A stretch of 40,654 nt of DNA from CAJXZP01 sp047610145 (GTDB lineage: Bacteria; Bacteroidota; Bacteroidia; Flavobacteriales_G; Salibacteraceae): the NCBI GenBank assembly GCA_047610145.1, contig JBLFZF010000014.1, positions 1 to 40,654 of the forward strand, read 5' to 3'. The position numbers and the translations under genes were made by a program. Positions 1 through 9,100 of the stretch are shown one piece after another. Position 1 is the stretch's first letter, and every line of letters starts with the position of its first letter. Under the pieces are notes generated by a model, which did no database searches, was not told the origin of the DNA, and worked only from the letters and a program-made list of their open reading frames with translations.

Positions 1-1038
1 TTAGATCCATTAGAAATGAATAATAGTCAGTTTATGGATGATCCAACAACAGTGATTAAAAACAAAGTGAGATCGTATTATTTGGAAGGAGGTCAATATC
101 ACTATATATCAAAGAGCAGAAGTGTATTAGGTCCAACAGGTTTATATACGACCTCTAGTGATTTGATTAAATGGAATCAGAACTTGATGGATCCTGAGGT
201 GGGTAATGAACATATTATTTCAAAGATGATTTCTCCTAGTACATTAAATTCTGGGGTTTCTATTCCTTATGGTTTAGGGCAAGAAACTAAAATGTACCGT
301 GGAGTTAAGGTTGTTTTTCATGGAGGTGGAGATGCCGGCTTCCGTGCCTATTCGTTAAGTGTTCCACAATACGGTTTCACCATGGCTATAACTGGAAATT
401 TTGAATCATTTAATCCTTTAAACCTGGCGTATGGCATGATTGATGTTTTCTTGTTAAATGAGTTAAACAGTAAAAAAAATCTAGAAATACCGACTTATAC
501 TAGTAAAGAATTAGATAGTTTTACGGGAGATTATCAAGTTTTCCCGGGTTTTTTTATTACCATAATTGCAGAAAATGACTCTCTTTATTTTCAATCTTTT
601 GGTAGTGACTCAAAATTGGCTATGCCGGCAGTTTCGATAAATGAGTTCAAATTTCCAGATAGACCTCACAGTAAAATGGTATTTACAGAGAATCAATTAT
701 TTTGGCATTTCTCTGATTTTTCATATCCCGCAAAAAGAGTAATCGTTAATCCCCCATTGTATTCAGATATGAAGATAAGTGATTACTTAGGTTCCTTTTT
801 TAGTGAAGAACTAGAAACTACTTATACCTTCATTCAAAAAGATGGAAAGGTTATAGTGACCCATCCTTTTCATCCAGATATTGAATTGAAACCTATAGGT
901 AAGGATGCGTTTATCTCAGATGTTTCCTTTTTAGGTCGAGTTCATTTTACTAGAAACGAAAAGAATAGTATTGTAGGCTGTCAAATAAGTGGACAAACTG
1001 CCTATCAAAATGCCTTTGTTAAACGGAAGTTTTTTTAG
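1..1038 (+). CDS. Serine hydrolase, beta-lactamase family (5' truncated by window edge)
   Basis: The reading frame is open from base 1 (L-D-P-L-E before the first Met), so this is the C-terminal part of a longer protein. Seen: the block GPTGLYTTSSDLIKWNQNL, typical of the penicillin-binding/class C beta-lactamase fold (PF00144), and FHGGGDAGFRAY, the HGG equivalent of the KTG box. A C-terminal beta-rich extension of about 170 residues follows, as in many Bacteroidota serine hydrolases. The SxxK nucleophile motif would lie upstream, outside the window. Family members are secreted or periplasmic esterases or peptidases rather than true antibiotic-hydrolysing enzymes. The substrate cannot be told. 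Confidence 0.85.
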   Translation, partial: LDPLEMNNSQFMDDPTTVIKNKVRSYYLEGGQYHYISKSRSVLGPTGLYTTSSDLIKWNQNLMDPEVGNEHIISKMISPSTLNSGVSIPYGLGQETKMYRGVKVVFHGGGDAGFRAYSLSVPQYGFTMAITGNFESFNPLNLAYGMIDVFLLNELNSKKNLEIPTYTSKELDSFTGDYQVFPGFFITIIAENDSLYFQSFGSDSKLAMPAVSINEFKFPDRPHSKMVFTENQLFWHFSDFSYPAKRVIVNPPLYSDMKISDYLGSFFSEELETTYTFIQKDGKVIVTHPFHPDIELKPIGKDAFISDVSFLGRVHFTRNEKNSIVGCQISGQTAYQNAFVKRKFF

Positions 1039-1121
1039 GTAATTAAACGGAGTATTACTCAATAAAGTTGGATTCGCAGAATAATAATAGGAATTGCCAA
1101 AATTAGAATGAGGAACGAACT

Positions 1122-1205
1122 ACGTATATGTCAAAAAAATAATTGTTTCTGAAAATGCAAACAAAATAAGAGCTTCCGTTGCTGCAGAAATGATAGACAA
1201 ATAGA
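1122..1205 (+). other. Short open stretch without a start codon (possible gene remnant)
   Basis: The + frame is open between an in-frame TGA at 1119 and a TAG at 1203. It reads KKIIVSENANKIRASVAAEM with charged and hydrophobic residues alternating like a real protein, but has no ATG. After the TAG the frame continues MARMNEVLQLHS. It lies between a finished + gene and the minus-strand RNA candidate. The family is not recognised and it may be chance. Confidence 0.15.
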
Positions 1206-1257
1206 TGGCAAGAATGAATGAGGTTTTGCAGCTTCATTCCATAATTACTGGTTTTTT

Positions 1258-1293
1258 TCAAAAAAAAACCAGCTCCTAGGTGATGGAGCTGGT
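1258..1293 (-). terminator. Rho-independent terminator ending a minus-strand RNA
   Basis: On the minus strand ACCAGCTCC, an 8-nt loop and GGAGCTGGT form a perfect 9-bp stem (1268-1293), followed by a run of eight T (1267-1260). It does not belong to the M49 peptidase, which has its own terminator at 1615-1643. It therefore closes a separate short transcript. Confidence 0.85.
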
Positions 1294-1425
1294 GGCAATT
1301 TTTTGATGGTTTTGAACCATCTAGTGGTGATTAGCAATTAAATCCGAAACGATTTAATTTGCTAGTTGGTGGTAGTTAGCGAGAGAATCATCGTATAAAA
1401 CGTTTCCCTTTTTCTGTGATACAAA
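1260..1425 (-). ncRNA. Candidate structured leader-like RNA with two micro-ORFs
   Basis: Three hairpins in series are visible on the minus strand: 1364-1332 (a 13-14 bp stem with one unpaired base), 1321-1305 (GATGGTT/AACCATC around CAA) and the terminator at 1293-1268. A micro-ORF MILSLTTTN (1391-1362) has ACT-ACC-ACC just before its stop, and the stop codon begins the first hairpin. A second micro-ORF, MVQNHQKIATSSIT (1320-1276), stops inside the terminator stem. This is the geometry of an amino-acid attenuator with Thr codons, but no gene follows: the next coding sequence is the convergent hydrolase. A -7-like CATATTTG (1428-1421) precedes it, without a clear -33 box. Expression and function are inferred. 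Confidence 0.45.
1362..1391 (-). CDS. Micro-ORF MILSLTTTN, possible Thr leader peptide
   Basis: Nine codons starting with ATG, ending in ACT ACC ACC AAC TAG. The TAG is also the first three bases of a long hairpin, so a ribosome stalled on the Thr codons would touch that stem. A purine stretch (AAAAAGGGAAA) lies 12-20 bases upstream. Bacteroidota rarely use strong Shine-Dalgarno sites, so this gives little support. It may not be translated at all. Confidence 0.25.
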   Translation of the reverse strand: MILSLTTTN

Positions 1426-1614
1426 TATGATAAGTTTGTGCTGTTTTGATTTGCAGTATAGGTTCAATCATTATAAATTATAGCGGTTGTTATGAGTATA
1501 TGGTCAAATCTTGTAGTTTATTCCGTAGTAAATTTCGGTGGTAAACAAGATAGCAATTAAAATTCTTATTTGCAAATGAAATAATAGAGTAATATTCAAA
1601 ATTCGATAGGGTAT

Positions 1615-1643
1615 AAAAAAGCCGCTATTTTATAAATAGCGGC
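1615..1643 (-). terminator. Terminator of the M49 peptidase gene
   Basis: On the minus strand GCCGCTATTT, a 3-nt loop and AAATAGCGGC form a perfect 10-bp stem followed by TTTTTT. It lies 20 bases after the peptidase stop codon. Confidence 0.9.
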
Positions 1644-1663
1644 TTCAGTGTATTCGGTATTAA

Positions 1664-3703
1664 TTATAGGTTACCATAAGTCGCACTATAATTAAGCATT
1701 TGTTCTTCAAATGAATTGGCATACTCAATGGTAAACCCAATAATATTTTCTCCTTCCATTACTGGAATGATCATTGGGTTTACAAAGCCAGAGAAAGCAG
1801 GAACATTCAATTTGGCGGAACGAGCTAAAACTTCATCATGTAAATCTGGGTTTACTTGAACACCATAGTTTTCTACTAAAGCTTTACCAGCTGAATAATC
1901 ACCTTCTGATTTGATACGTTGAATTTCACGCAGTAAATCACCAAAGATGGACTGTAACGCTTTATAGTCGTTAATGACAAAGAATGTTTTTCCCTCTTTT
2001 GTTACTTTTTCGATTACATTTTTGGAAGCCCCTTTTTCAAAAGCCCAAGAAGCGACCAATTGACGGTTACGCATATGCGCTTCTTCTAAAATCTCCCCTT
2101 TCTTCAATCTTCTTAGTTGAACCATCATTCCATTACGGATATAAGAATCATACTCTGCCATACCTACTTCCAAAGAAGGCATTAGATTGATTTCAATTAG
2201 CTTTTCATTCATTAGGTAAAATAAAGCCACTAAATCTGCTCTTGCTTCTTCTAAAGTGGAAGAATAGTTCTTTAATGTTTCTTTTGGAGTACCCACACCT
2301 TCATTTATTTGACCTGAAGCATGACCAACTACTTCATGTAAAGCAGTGTGGAGTTTACCTCCTAAAGCACCATAAGCTTTTGCTCTTTCAATTTCTTCTG
2401 GTGAGTATCCGAATTCTTCGATATAAGAACCACCACTTGACTGATCGTAAGCGCTTATTATGTTTCCTAAACTGACTGATTTTGATCCGTGAGTAGCTCT
2501 AATCCAGTTGGCATTTGGAAGGTTTACTCCAATTGGAGTAGATGGTGAGCTGTCTCCTGATTCACCAGCAGCGCTTACCACTTTATAGGTTACCCCTTTT
2601 ACTTCTTTCTTTTTATGCTCATCCATAATAGATGAATTGTCTTCAAACCATTGAACACTTTCAGCTACCACAGCCATTTGTTTAGAGGCATCAAAATCTT
2701 TAATTTGAACAACAGTTTCGTAAGAACCTTTGTATCCTAAAGGATCATTGTAGACTTCAATAAAACTATTGATGTAATCAATGTCTCCCTCGGTAGCTCC
2801 ACACCAAGCAATGTTATAGGCATCCCAAGTTTTCAAATCACCTGTTTGGTAGTAAGAAATTAGTAATTTCAATGCATCGGCTTGCCCTTGATTCTCGGCC
2901 ACAGTAGCGGCTTTTTCTAACCATGCGACCGTTTTAGAAATAGCCGCACCATACATGCCATCCGCTTTCCAAACTACTTCTTGAATGGAACCATCTTCTG
3001 CTCTTACTAATTTGGTGTTTAAGCCATAAGAAATAGGTTGCGCGTCATTTGTATCTACAATTGATTTGTAATACGCCTCCGCTTCCGCTTGTGTAATATC
3101 TGGATCATAGAAGTTAATGGCTGAACTTAAAACTAAATCTGACTCAGAATCTAAACTTACTTTTTTAGCATCTTTAGAAGCGTCAAAAATAGCGGATAAA
3201 ACCTCTTCGCTAATCTCTGTTTCAGTAGCCATTAGTAGGCTTGAAAAATAGTCTTGGCTAAACTCTGGAGTGAATTTATAGTTTGCGTAATGATGATGAA
3301 TACCATTAGAAAACCACATTCTTTTGGTATACTCCATAAACATATCCCAATCTGCTGTAGTTTTGTTACCCGTATAGTTTGTTACAATGTTTTCAAATGC
3401 TTTACGAATGGTTAAGTTATGACGGTAGTTTTGATCCCATATAATATCTCTTCCTTCATATCCAGCTTGCGTTAAAAAATAAACATACTGTTGTTGCTGG
3501 AGGGTTAAATTCTCCCATCCTGGAATTTGATATCGTAAGACACGTAAATCTGCAAAATCTTCAACTACCCACTCAAAATTCTCGGTTGTTTCTGAAGTCA
3601 TTTCTATGTTTTCTTCTATTGGAGCTTCTGCGGCTTGTTCTGCGGCACATGAACTCATAAGGATGGCTGCTACAGCTACACCCATAAATTTTTTAGTTCT
3701 CAT
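1664..3703 (-). CDS. M49-family metallopeptidase (dipeptidyl-peptidase III type), lipoprotein
   Basis: A 679-residue zinc exopeptidase of the DPP III family, which removes dipeptides from the N-terminus of short peptides. Zinc motif HEVVGH is at residues 456-461 (the six-residue HExxGH of M49). The second motif EEARAD is at 485-490, supplying the third zinc ligand in this family. The N-terminus has a lipoprotein signal with lipobox LMSSC (Cys19), so the enzyme is probably anchored facing the periplasm; most characterised DPP III enzymes are cytosolic, so an exported form fits nutrition or peptide turnover. It has its own promoter and terminator. Family call is firm; the preferred substrate is not known. 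Confidence 0.93.
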   Translation of the reverse strand: MRTKKFMGVAVAAILMSSCAAEQAAEAPIEENIEMTSETTENFEWVVEDFADLRVLRYQIPGWENLTLQQQQYVYFLTQAGYEGRDIIWDQNYRHNLTIRKAFENIVTNYTGNKTTADWDMFMEYTKRMWFSNGIHHHYANYKFTPEFSQDYFSSLLMATETEISEEVLSAIFDASKDAKKVSLDSESDLVLSSAINFYDPDITQAEAEAYYKSIVDTNDAQPISYGLNTKLVRAEDGSIQEVVWKADGMYGAAISKTVAWLEKAATVAENQGQADALKLLISYYQTGDLKTWDAYNIAWCGATEGDIDYINSFIEVYNDPLGYKGSYETVVQIKDFDASKQMAVVAESVQWFEDNSSIMDEHKKKEVKGVTYKVVSAAGESGDSSPSTPIGVNLPNANWIRATHGSKSVSLGNIISAYDQSSGGSYIEEFGYSPEEIERAKAYGALGGKLHTALHEVVGHASGQINEGVGTPKETLKNYSSTLEEARADLVALFYLMNEKLIEINLMPSLEVGMAEYDSYIRNGMMVQLRRLKKGEILEEAHMRNRQLVASWAFEKGASKNVIEKVTKEGKTFFVINDYKALQSIFGDLLREIQRIKSEGDYSAGKALVENYGVQVNPDLHDEVLARSAKLNVPAFSGFVNPMIIPVMEGENIIGFTIEYANSFEEQMLNYSATYGNL

Positions 3704-3729
3704 TATTAGTTGAATTATAATTTATGTTC

Positions 3730-3757
3730 CAAATGTAAGAGTATTCAAGGTATTCAA
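3730..3757 (-). promoter_or_regulatory. Bacteroidota-type promoter for the M49 peptidase
   Basis: On the minus strand TTG (3757-3755), 17 bases, then TACATTTG (3737-3730). This matches the TTG-N17-23-TAnnTTTG promoter of Bacteroidota. The start codon is about 27 bases downstream, so the 5' UTR would be about 20 nt. It separates the peptidase from the mscS gene that ends at 3761. Confidence 0.7.
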
Positions 3758-3760
3758 CAA

Positions 3761-5710
3761 TTATGTGTTGTCAGAATTCTTGTCTAGTTGATTTATAGGT
3801 TTCTCATTTTTTTTATCCGAGTCCTCATTAGTGACCTTCCCAATCAAATCAATAAATGATTTTGGAGGTTCTTCTTTTTTTGATTTCGCTGTTTCCTTTA
3901 AGTGTTCTGCCTCGTCTTCTTTTTGCTGATCTAGTTCTGGGGTATGATCATCTACTTGATCGGCCTTATAAGTAAAGTCCTCCTTCACTATTTTAGGAAT
4001 AGTTATTTTTTCCCCACTTCTGTAAGAGCGATAATGGGGCGACAAAATTTCAATTCCCTCATCTCTAAAAACATCTTGAATATTTTCATGCAGTTTTGAT
4101 TGCGTTCCAATAATAGTTTTAACGTTAGTCACATATGCGTTAATTTCATACGCCACATAATAATCATCTAATGAGGTTTGTAAAACAAAAGGAATAGGAT
4201 CTTGAGAAATGGTTTCTATCCCTTCAGTTGCTTTTAGCAATGCCTTATGAACTTTTCGCCAAGGCACATCATATCCAATAGTAATGGTACTATGCACGAC
4301 CACGCCATCGTTTTCTTGAATAGAAATGCTGTAGTTAATAATATTTGTATTTAAAATTTTTGAATTAGGTATCGTGATAATTTCTTGTTTTGAAGTTCTC
4401 AGCCGTGTAACTAACATCGTTTTCTCGGTAACAAAACCCAAAATATCATCTACTTTAATTCGATCTCCTTTTTTAAAAGGTCTCATATAAGTGAGTACTA
4501 ATCCTGCAACTACATTGTTTACAGAACTAGAAGACCCCATGGTAATTAAAATCCCAACAAAAACAGAGACTCCTTTAAATATAGGGGATCCAGAACCGGG
4601 CAAAAACGGAAAAATGAAAATTAACATGATAATATATAATCCAAAACGAATAAGGTTAAAGGTAGGTTTTGCCCAATCTTGATAAAACCCGTTTATAATG
4701 AGATTTCCGTTTTCTACTTCATCCGCCAAATACCTGGTAAATTTCAAAATAAAATGACCAATGTAGGATATAATAAAAATGGAAATGATGTTTGGAATAT
4801 AATGGATGAATAACCAAAAATATTCTTGAATTGGATTTAAAAAATAACCAATTAAAGTGTCGGCTAAAGATTCTGTCCATGGAAACAATCCGAAAATGAT
4901 GGGCAGCGACATGGAAATCAAAAATAGAACAACAAATAACCTAAATATTCTAGCTAGGAAAAGAGAGAGCTTAACAACTTGTGCATCGTTTATGATTTCA
5001 AACCCTTTTATGTTTAGTCCTTTTAATTTATTTCCTTTAAAAGAAATAATAATTCTATTTGTTTTTCTAAATCCAAGGTTTAAGAACTTAACGAGAGATA
5101 TTAAAATGAAAACGACAAAAAATACTTTGCCAATACGCCATAGAATATCTCTGTTGTTGTTTAGTAAGGCTTCCGTACTAGAGTGACCTCTTAGTGTGGC
5201 AATGTAAAAATTAGCCAATTCTTCTGGGGTGGTATTTAAAATAATGGCATCATTTGCGGTGACATTAAAAAATAATTCACCCCTAACAAGAACTTGTATT
5301 TCTTGGTTTTCTGTTTTTACGGATAAAGAGTCAAAGGTGTTACTTATTTTGAAAAATGAAATTAGATTTAATTTGGAAATTAGCGTTTTGGTTCTAAACT
5401 TAGGGGAGTCTGGTCCAAAACTTAAATAAATAGGCCAAAGAGAGTCTCCTTGAAAAACAACCCAGCAGGTATCTTCTGCAACTAGTTTTTGCGTTAAATT
5501 CAACTTTATTGAATCTACAGGAATAGAGTCGGGAATATATGTTCCTTTTAATGATTCTAAGGTATTTGAGATTGATTTTAGTTGAAGTGTTAACTCGTAT
5601 AGCTGCACGTTAATAGCGATAGTAGAGTCTACATTAGCATAGTTGGCTTTAATACCTGCGAAAGAGCTAATCATAAAAAAAGCGACAACTAAAAAAGAGA
5701 CTGTTTTCAT
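3761..5710 (-). CDS. MscS-family mechanosensitive ion channel
   Basis: 649 residues. An N-terminal signal peptide is followed by a periplasmic region of about 170 residues, then membrane segments around residues 195-212, 250-275, 297-320, 352-371 and 376-407. The last one is the pore helix with MGSSSSVNNVVAGL. The MscS beta domain follows with RPFKKGDRIKV and TIPNSKILNTNIINYS (about 411-462), then an alpha/beta domain and a charged, probably disordered tail from about 575. Family members open under membrane tension to release osmolytes. The gene follows the TPR gene by 16 bases and probably shares its transcript. Larger than E. coli MscS (286 aa), as in MscK/YnaI-like types. Confidence 0.92.
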   Translation of the reverse strand: MKTVSFLVVAFFMISSFAGIKANYANVDSTIAINVQLYELTLQLKSISNTLESLKGTYIPDSIPVDSIKLNLTQKLVAEDTCWVVFQGDSLWPIYLSFGPDSPKFRTKTLISKLNLISFFKISNTFDSLSVKTENQEIQVLVRGELFFNVTANDAIILNTTPEELANFYIATLRGHSSTEALLNNNRDILWRIGKVFFVVFILISLVKFLNLGFRKTNRIIISFKGNKLKGLNIKGFEIINDAQVVKLSLFLARIFRLFVVLFLISMSLPIIFGLFPWTESLADTLIGYFLNPIQEYFWLFIHYIPNIISIFIISYIGHFILKFTRYLADEVENGNLIINGFYQDWAKPTFNLIRFGLYIIMLIFIFPFLPGSGSPIFKGVSVFVGILITMGSSSSVNNVVAGLVLTYMRPFKKGDRIKVDDILGFVTEKTMLVTRLRTSKQEIITIPNSKILNTNIINYSISIQENDGVVVHSTITIGYDVPWRKVHKALLKATEGIETISQDPIPFVLQTSLDDYYVAYEINAYVTNVKTIIGTQSKLHENIQDVFRDEGIEILSPHYRSYRSGEKITIPKIVKEDFTYKADQVDDHTPELDQQKEDEAEHLKETAKSKKEEPPKSFIDLIGKVTNEDSDKKNEKPINQLDKNSDNT

Positions 5711-5726
5711 GGGGGCTAGTTGAAAA

Positions 5727-6059
5727 TTACCAGTTTCCTTCTTCTTCGTCTAAAAACATTAATGCTTCTGTAATCTCACCTAATGATTTCTCATCCTTAT
5801 TCTTAGTGGCTACTTTTTTACCTGCATGGTAAATACTAACGGCTTTTTTTGTTTTGTTGGCATTCTCATACATTTTGCCTAGTTTGTAATAAGCCTCAGA
5901 GTATTCTGGATCATGAACAATTAACTGCTCAATTATGTCAATAGCCTTCTTCTGGTTACCTGCCAATTGATTCTCTACGGCTGCAGCAAAGGCAAGATAG
6001 GAGTCTTTTGGGCTTTTTAAGTGCATACCTGTAATTAAATCTAGTCTGCTTTGATCCAT
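5727..6059 (-). CDS. Small TPR protein
   Basis: 110 residues from ATG at 6059 (M-D-Q-S-R-L-D). A longer reading from a TTG at 6080 is possible but less likely. Seen: tetratricopeptide pattern in AIDIIEQLIVHDPEYSEAYY and KLGKMYENANKTKKAVSIY, with no signal peptide, so cytoplasmic. TPRs mediate protein-protein contacts. Homologues in Bacteroidota are generally short one- or two-repeat proteins. It sits between the ABC transporter gene and the MscS gene on the same strand. Its partner cannot be deduced. Confidence 0.8.
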   Translation of the reverse strand: MDQSRLDLITGMHLKSPKDSYLAFAAAVENQLAGNQKKAIDIIEQLIVHDPEYSEAYYKLGKMYENANKTKKAVSIYHAGKKVATKNKDEKSLGEITEALMFLDEEEGNW

Positions 6060-6070
6060 GGTTTTAGTTA

Positions 6071-6085
6071 TTTGATTCAATCAAA
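6071..6085. repeat. Small dyad upstream of the TPR gene
   Basis: TTTGATT, one base, AATCAAA: a perfect 7-bp inverted repeat 12 bases upstream of the TPR start codon. It could be an operator or a hairpin in the shared mRNA. There is no T-run, so it is not a terminator. Confidence 0.3.
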
Positions 6086-6171
6086 TTTAGTGATTTTAAA
6101 TCAGCGGGATAAACCATTTAAAACTTCAATTGCCTATACTTTTCAACAAAAGGTTAGGCTAAGTTTCGCAT

Positions 6172-9100
6172 TTAGTGGTAGTGATTTTTTTCAAATAAAG
6201 AAATCACCTTTTTAAATACATCAAAATACAATGTGACAATTAACAGTAAACTCATTATCCAAATGATACCAATGTTATACCAAAACGTATCTATTTTTTT
6301 ATTCATAAACTGTTTGGTAGCTGCATAAAAGTGAGACCTAATTCCCTTGGCATCTCTAAAAACAGGATCAATAATTGGAACTAATTGCTGTTCTACAACA
6401 ATGACTTTATTGAACTTATTGTTTAATCGAACTAAGTCGGTTACCGATTGATTGAAGTACCGTTCCTTTAAATCGTTAAAGGAAACAGAATCACCTGCAT
6501 TTTTTTCAATTTGGTAAATGACTTTATCTCGTTTCTTGGAGGCGTTAATAAACTCTTTGTTTAAATGCTTTTTGAATTGGCCTACATAAAACATAATCTT
6601 CTCCATTCTTTCTGGACTTAGTGTTTCTAAAGATAAATCGGAGTTAAATTGAAATGCAGGGAAGTTTATTCCTTGTCTATTTTGACTAATTTCAGATTGA
6701 ATAATTTTAGATAATCTATTTACGCGTTTGACTGATTTTGGATTTACTAAGTTGAGATTTATATATTGAATTTCAGCTTCAATTTCTGAGATCCAATACG
6801 ATTTTAGATATCCAATATGGCTTAACTCATGATCTATACTATATAGGTGCTTTTCTAGTGGATTGTCTTTAAATTGAGTTACCATTAAAGCTTCGTAAGA
6901 CCAGCGAGAAGCCATTATTTCGCCAATGAATGGAACAACTGTTCGAGAACTTACCGCAGGGTTTAAACGATCAAAGCTTACAATTACACCACTAAAAATG
7001 AGTTGAGGAATAATCATGAATGGAATTAAAATGTAAATAGCGACTGCAGAATTAAAACTATTCGAAATATTTAAACCTACCATATTCGCAAAGAAAGAGG
7101 TAGAGAACATCACTAACCAATACCGCATATTCATGTCTTCAATTCCTAGTATGGAGTTACCCACAATTATGAATAATAAAGTTTGAACGGCAGATATAAC
7201 CAACAATAAAACAAACTTAGAACTGAGATAACTTCCTTTACTAAGGTTTAGAAATTTTTCTCGTTTTTGAAGTTTCCGATCTTTGAAAATTTCTTCGGCA
7301 CTCACGGTCATTCCAATAAATAAAGCAACCACTACCAACATAAAGATATAGGCTGGAATGTTTTCGTTGAAGAAGAATTTATACGGCTCTTGGCCATGTC
7401 TAGTCCAAGCGGAGTAACGCACAAAGTAGGCGATAAATAATGCAAGAATAGGCGCTTCTAAAATGTTTATTATTAAGTACTGTTTATTGGTGGCCTTTGA
7501 TAATGCGTCTCGCTTTAAGAATATCCAAAACTGCTTTAATTTACCTGGAGTAGCTAAAGTATTGGATGGTCTCTTGTTTTGGTCAGGACTGATTTTAGGT
7601 TTGTTGAGTTCATTTTTTTTGTACTTCTTGAACCATTCTTGTGGAGTTGTTTTTCTACGATCAGTTTTTTGTCCATATTCATTAATTACCTTTTGATCAA
7701 TAATATCAAAAATGAGTTCGGAGTTAACGTTACCACAAGTAATGCATTCACTTTCATCAGCATCTAAATGATGTGCATGTTGTTTAAAGTAGGAAACACT
7801 TTCAACAGGTTCTCCGTAATAAATAGTATAGCCGCCATTATCGAGTAAGAGAAGTCGGTCAAATAATTTAAAAATATACGAAGAAGGTTGGTGAATCACA
7901 ATATAAATGAGCTTTCCCTTAAGGGCTAACTCCTTCATTAAGTCCATTATTTTCTCTGAATCTCTCGATGATAATCCAGAAGTGGGTTCATCTACAAATA
8001 AAACAGAAGGTTCTCTAATTAGTTCTAGAGCAATGTTTAATCTTTTTCTTTGACCTCCTGAAATTACTTTTTCGATAGGGTTTCCTACTTTTAAATCTTT
8101 GGCTTTAAATAACCCTAGGGAGTTTAAAACAGAATTTACCTTTTTTGTAATTTCTTGCTCATTCAGATTAGAAAAACTCAGTTTAGCACTAAAAAACAGG
8201 TTTTGAAAAACGGTTAACTCTTCAATTAGTAAATCATCTTGAGAAACAAAGCCAATAACCCCTTGTATTTCTTTTTTATCGCTATGGATGTCATATCCAT
8301 TTATGGTTATTGAGCCGGAAGTGGGTTTGTAATTGCCATTAAGTACGTTCAGCATGGTAGACTTACCCGCACCACTACCTCCCATGATACCCACAAGTCT
8401 TCCGGTACGTTCGCTAAAGCTAAATTCATGTAAACCTAAATCTCCAGAGGGAAAGTTGTAGGTGACTTTATTTGCTTGAATGACTAGTTTTTCGGAGGCG
8501 GCATCTTTTACAAAAACAGAGACTATATCACTAAAATATACGGGGGTCATTTTATTGCCACGCAAAGCAGAACCATTGTTGAAAATGTAGGTTCGTTCGG
8601 GAGTAACAGCAGAGCTATTTAAAAACATATTTGTTTTGCCCACATATCGGAAAACATACATGTTAATGTCCTTGATTTGTAAAATGACGAGTATACCGTC
8701 AAAATTTGCACCCGGAATATATTTTGTTTTTTTAAACTTTCGATGTTTCTCTTGAGAAACCACCATCATTTGAGAATTATCTGGGCAATAACCTTCGCGA
8801 ACTCTGGCAAATTCTACGGCATTGTCAAAATTTTCTTTTGTAATGCTAAAAGTTTGATATAATATATTTACAAATTCCGACTCATGCTCAGATATAGTGC
8901 CATCTGCATAGATGTATTCCAGTAACCTAAAAAGAACAATAAATTTCTGAACCTTCGTAAGATTACCATTGATACTTTCACAAATACGCTTAACATTATC
9001 TGGGTTTAAAGCTTCTTCATAGCTAGATTTACCAGAATGAAATTCTTCTAGGTAATCATCATATACCTTAAGAAATCGGTCTACTCGTTCTTTTCTTAAT

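Noticed and set aside
1284..1321. T-arm-like GATGG-TTCAAAA-CCATC followed by CCACCA, resembling a tRNA or tmRNA 3' end
   Set aside because: No matching acceptor strand, D-arm or anticodon arm could be placed upstream, and the spacing to CCACCA is wrong. It is one of three hairpins of the leader-like RNA.
4857..5186. Plus-strand open frame inside the mscS gene
   Set aside because: It is an antisense shadow of the MscS coding sequence, without promoter or family likeness.
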